DNA of 64,000 bases from Acidiferrobacteraceae bacterium (GTDB taxonomy: Bacteria; Pseudomonadota; Gammaproteobacteria; Arenicellales; UBA868). Positions 63,570 to 64,000 of the stretch are shown piece after piece (the first letter of the stretch is position 1; the number at the start of each line of letters is the position of its first letter). The stretch covers positions 28,713-92,712 of the forward strand of contig PBJL01000008.1 of assembly GCA_002721105.1 (NCBI GenBank), written 5' to 3'. The position numbers were made by a program, and so were the translations under genes. The notes beneath the pieces are model-generated. The model was not told the DNA's origin and ran no database searches. It saw only the letters and a program-made list of their open reading frames with translations.

Positions 63570-64000
63570 ATGATTCGACTTTACAAAATAATGCCAGTGC
63601 GAGATGGGCTAAAGGAATGGGGCAGTCATCAGGACGGTCTTCTAGCACCTTTAAAGATGTCTGGGGTAACTATCACTGAGGTCGATTTGCCTCGTGCACC
63701 GATAAAGGAAATCAGCTCTGCTTATCATGTGGGATTAGTAGCGATGCTTCAGGTTGAAGAGGCGATTAAAGCAGAAAAAGCCGGTTATGATGCAGTCATA
63801 CTGGGTTGTCTTGATGAACCAGGTGTTTCAGAAGCTAAGGAAGCCCTACAAATACCAGCTGTCGGTGAAGCTGAAGCTTCAATGCATTATGCATCATTGG
63901 TAGGCCGTAGCTTCTCCTTTGTTGGTGGTTCGCCGGAAAGCAAGGGAGTTCTGCAGGATCTTGCAAAAAAGTATGGATTTCATCACAAGCTTGCATCTGT
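63570..64000 (+). CDS. Asp/Glu/hydantoin racemase-like protein, 3' truncated by window end
   Basis: 143 codons visible, running off the edge. AVILGCLDEPGVSEAKEALQIPAVGEAEASMHYAS is the first catalytic cysteine region of the Asp/Glu/hydantoin racemase family, and FSFVGGSPESKGVLQD the domain linker. Start ATG 63570 is the first in frame; ATG 63591 is an alternative; neither has a clear ribosome binding site. Second such racemase in this window. The missing C-terminal half would carry the second cysteine. Confidence 0.8.
   Translation, partial: MIRLYKIMPVRDGLKEWGSHQDGLLAPLKMSGVTITEVDLPRAPIKEISSAYHVGLVAMLQVEEAIKAEKAGYDAVILGCLDEPGVSEAKEALQIPAVGEAEASMHYASLVGRSFSFVGGSPESKGVLQDLAKKYGFHHKLAS

Noticed and set aside
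1..64000. CRISPR array, tRNA/rRNA genes, IS elements, prophage
   Set aside because: No regularly spaced repeats, cloverleaf-like sequences, transposase or phage structural motifs were noticed by reading; a tRNAscan or ISfinder run could confirm this.

Overview
The window reads as chromosomal DNA of a heterotrophic member of the Pseudomonadota, most likely marine bacterioplankton. The reasons are AT-leaning sequence with short gaps, many ATGA-type gene overlaps, several TTG/GTG starts, Tat- and Sec-exported solute-binding proteins, and a catabolic repertoire aimed at small nitrogen-containing organics (hydantoin/lactam hydrolases, Asp/Glu racemases, polyamine and peptide uptake, BKACE, DapA-family lyases). 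Some families lean gammaproteobacterial (YajD-type HNH, DsrC/TusE, SelO, PrpE) and others alphaproteobacterial (crotonyl-CoA carboxylase/reductase type, DUF6356), so class is left open. I saw no phage, IS element, CRISPR array, rRNA or tRNA.

Layout. 0-8 kb: the end of a peptide-type ABC operon (ATPase plus alpha/beta hydrolase) runs into a minus-strand block (SDR, unknown protein, second Opp/Dpp ATPase, amidohydrolase). An FMN-binding protein, an Ntn hydrolase and a Tat-exported peptide-type binding protein follow. 8.5-12 kb: membrane-anchored dual-specificity phosphatase, quinone oxidoreductase, Nudix, and a DapA-family lyase with a small membrane protein. 12.4-17.3 kb: complete polyamine-type transporter potA-potD-potB-potC, whose PotB carries a large duplicated periplasmic insert. 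17.5-21 kb: PLP fold-type II enzyme, HAD phosphatase, a structured intergenic region with a candidate minus-strand sRNA, and a LysR regulator. 21-28.5 kb: soluble M48-TerB protease, cupin, serine acetyltransferase, Lrp regulator, DsrC-type and DrsE_2-type sulfur-relay proteins, methyltransferase, Nudix, YajD-like HNH protein.

28.5-32 kb: divergent propionyl-CoA synthetase and crotonyl-CoA carboxylase/reductase-like gene. 32-38 kb: Nudix, nicotinate phosphoribosyltransferase, DUF971, a 58-aa membrane protein, TauD dioxygenase, SelO, SDR. 38-45 kb: Old Yellow Enzyme and DapA-family lyase, divergent from a FAD amine oxidase followed by a pair of GcvPA/GcvPB-like proteins whose conserved motifs differ from glycine decarboxylase, then a SnoaL-like protein and an NAD-kinase-like protein. 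46.6-59.3 kb: a co-directional catabolic cluster (DUF885 metallopeptidase, SDR, Asp/Glu racemase, hydantoinase A and B, complete peptide-type ABC transporter). 59.4-64 kb: GFA protein, BKACE divergent from a lambda-crystallin-type dehydrogenase, M24 peptidase, SnoaL protein, and a second Asp/Glu racemase cut by the window edge.

The recurring theme is import of small nitrogenous compounds followed by ring or amide opening, racemisation, oxidation and lyase cleavage. The best candidates for undescribed biology are the divergent GcvP-like pair, the duplicated insert in PotB, the CCR-like protein with an altered CO2-pocket position, the BKACE/dehydrogenase pair, and the possible anti-Shine-Dalgarno sRNA.
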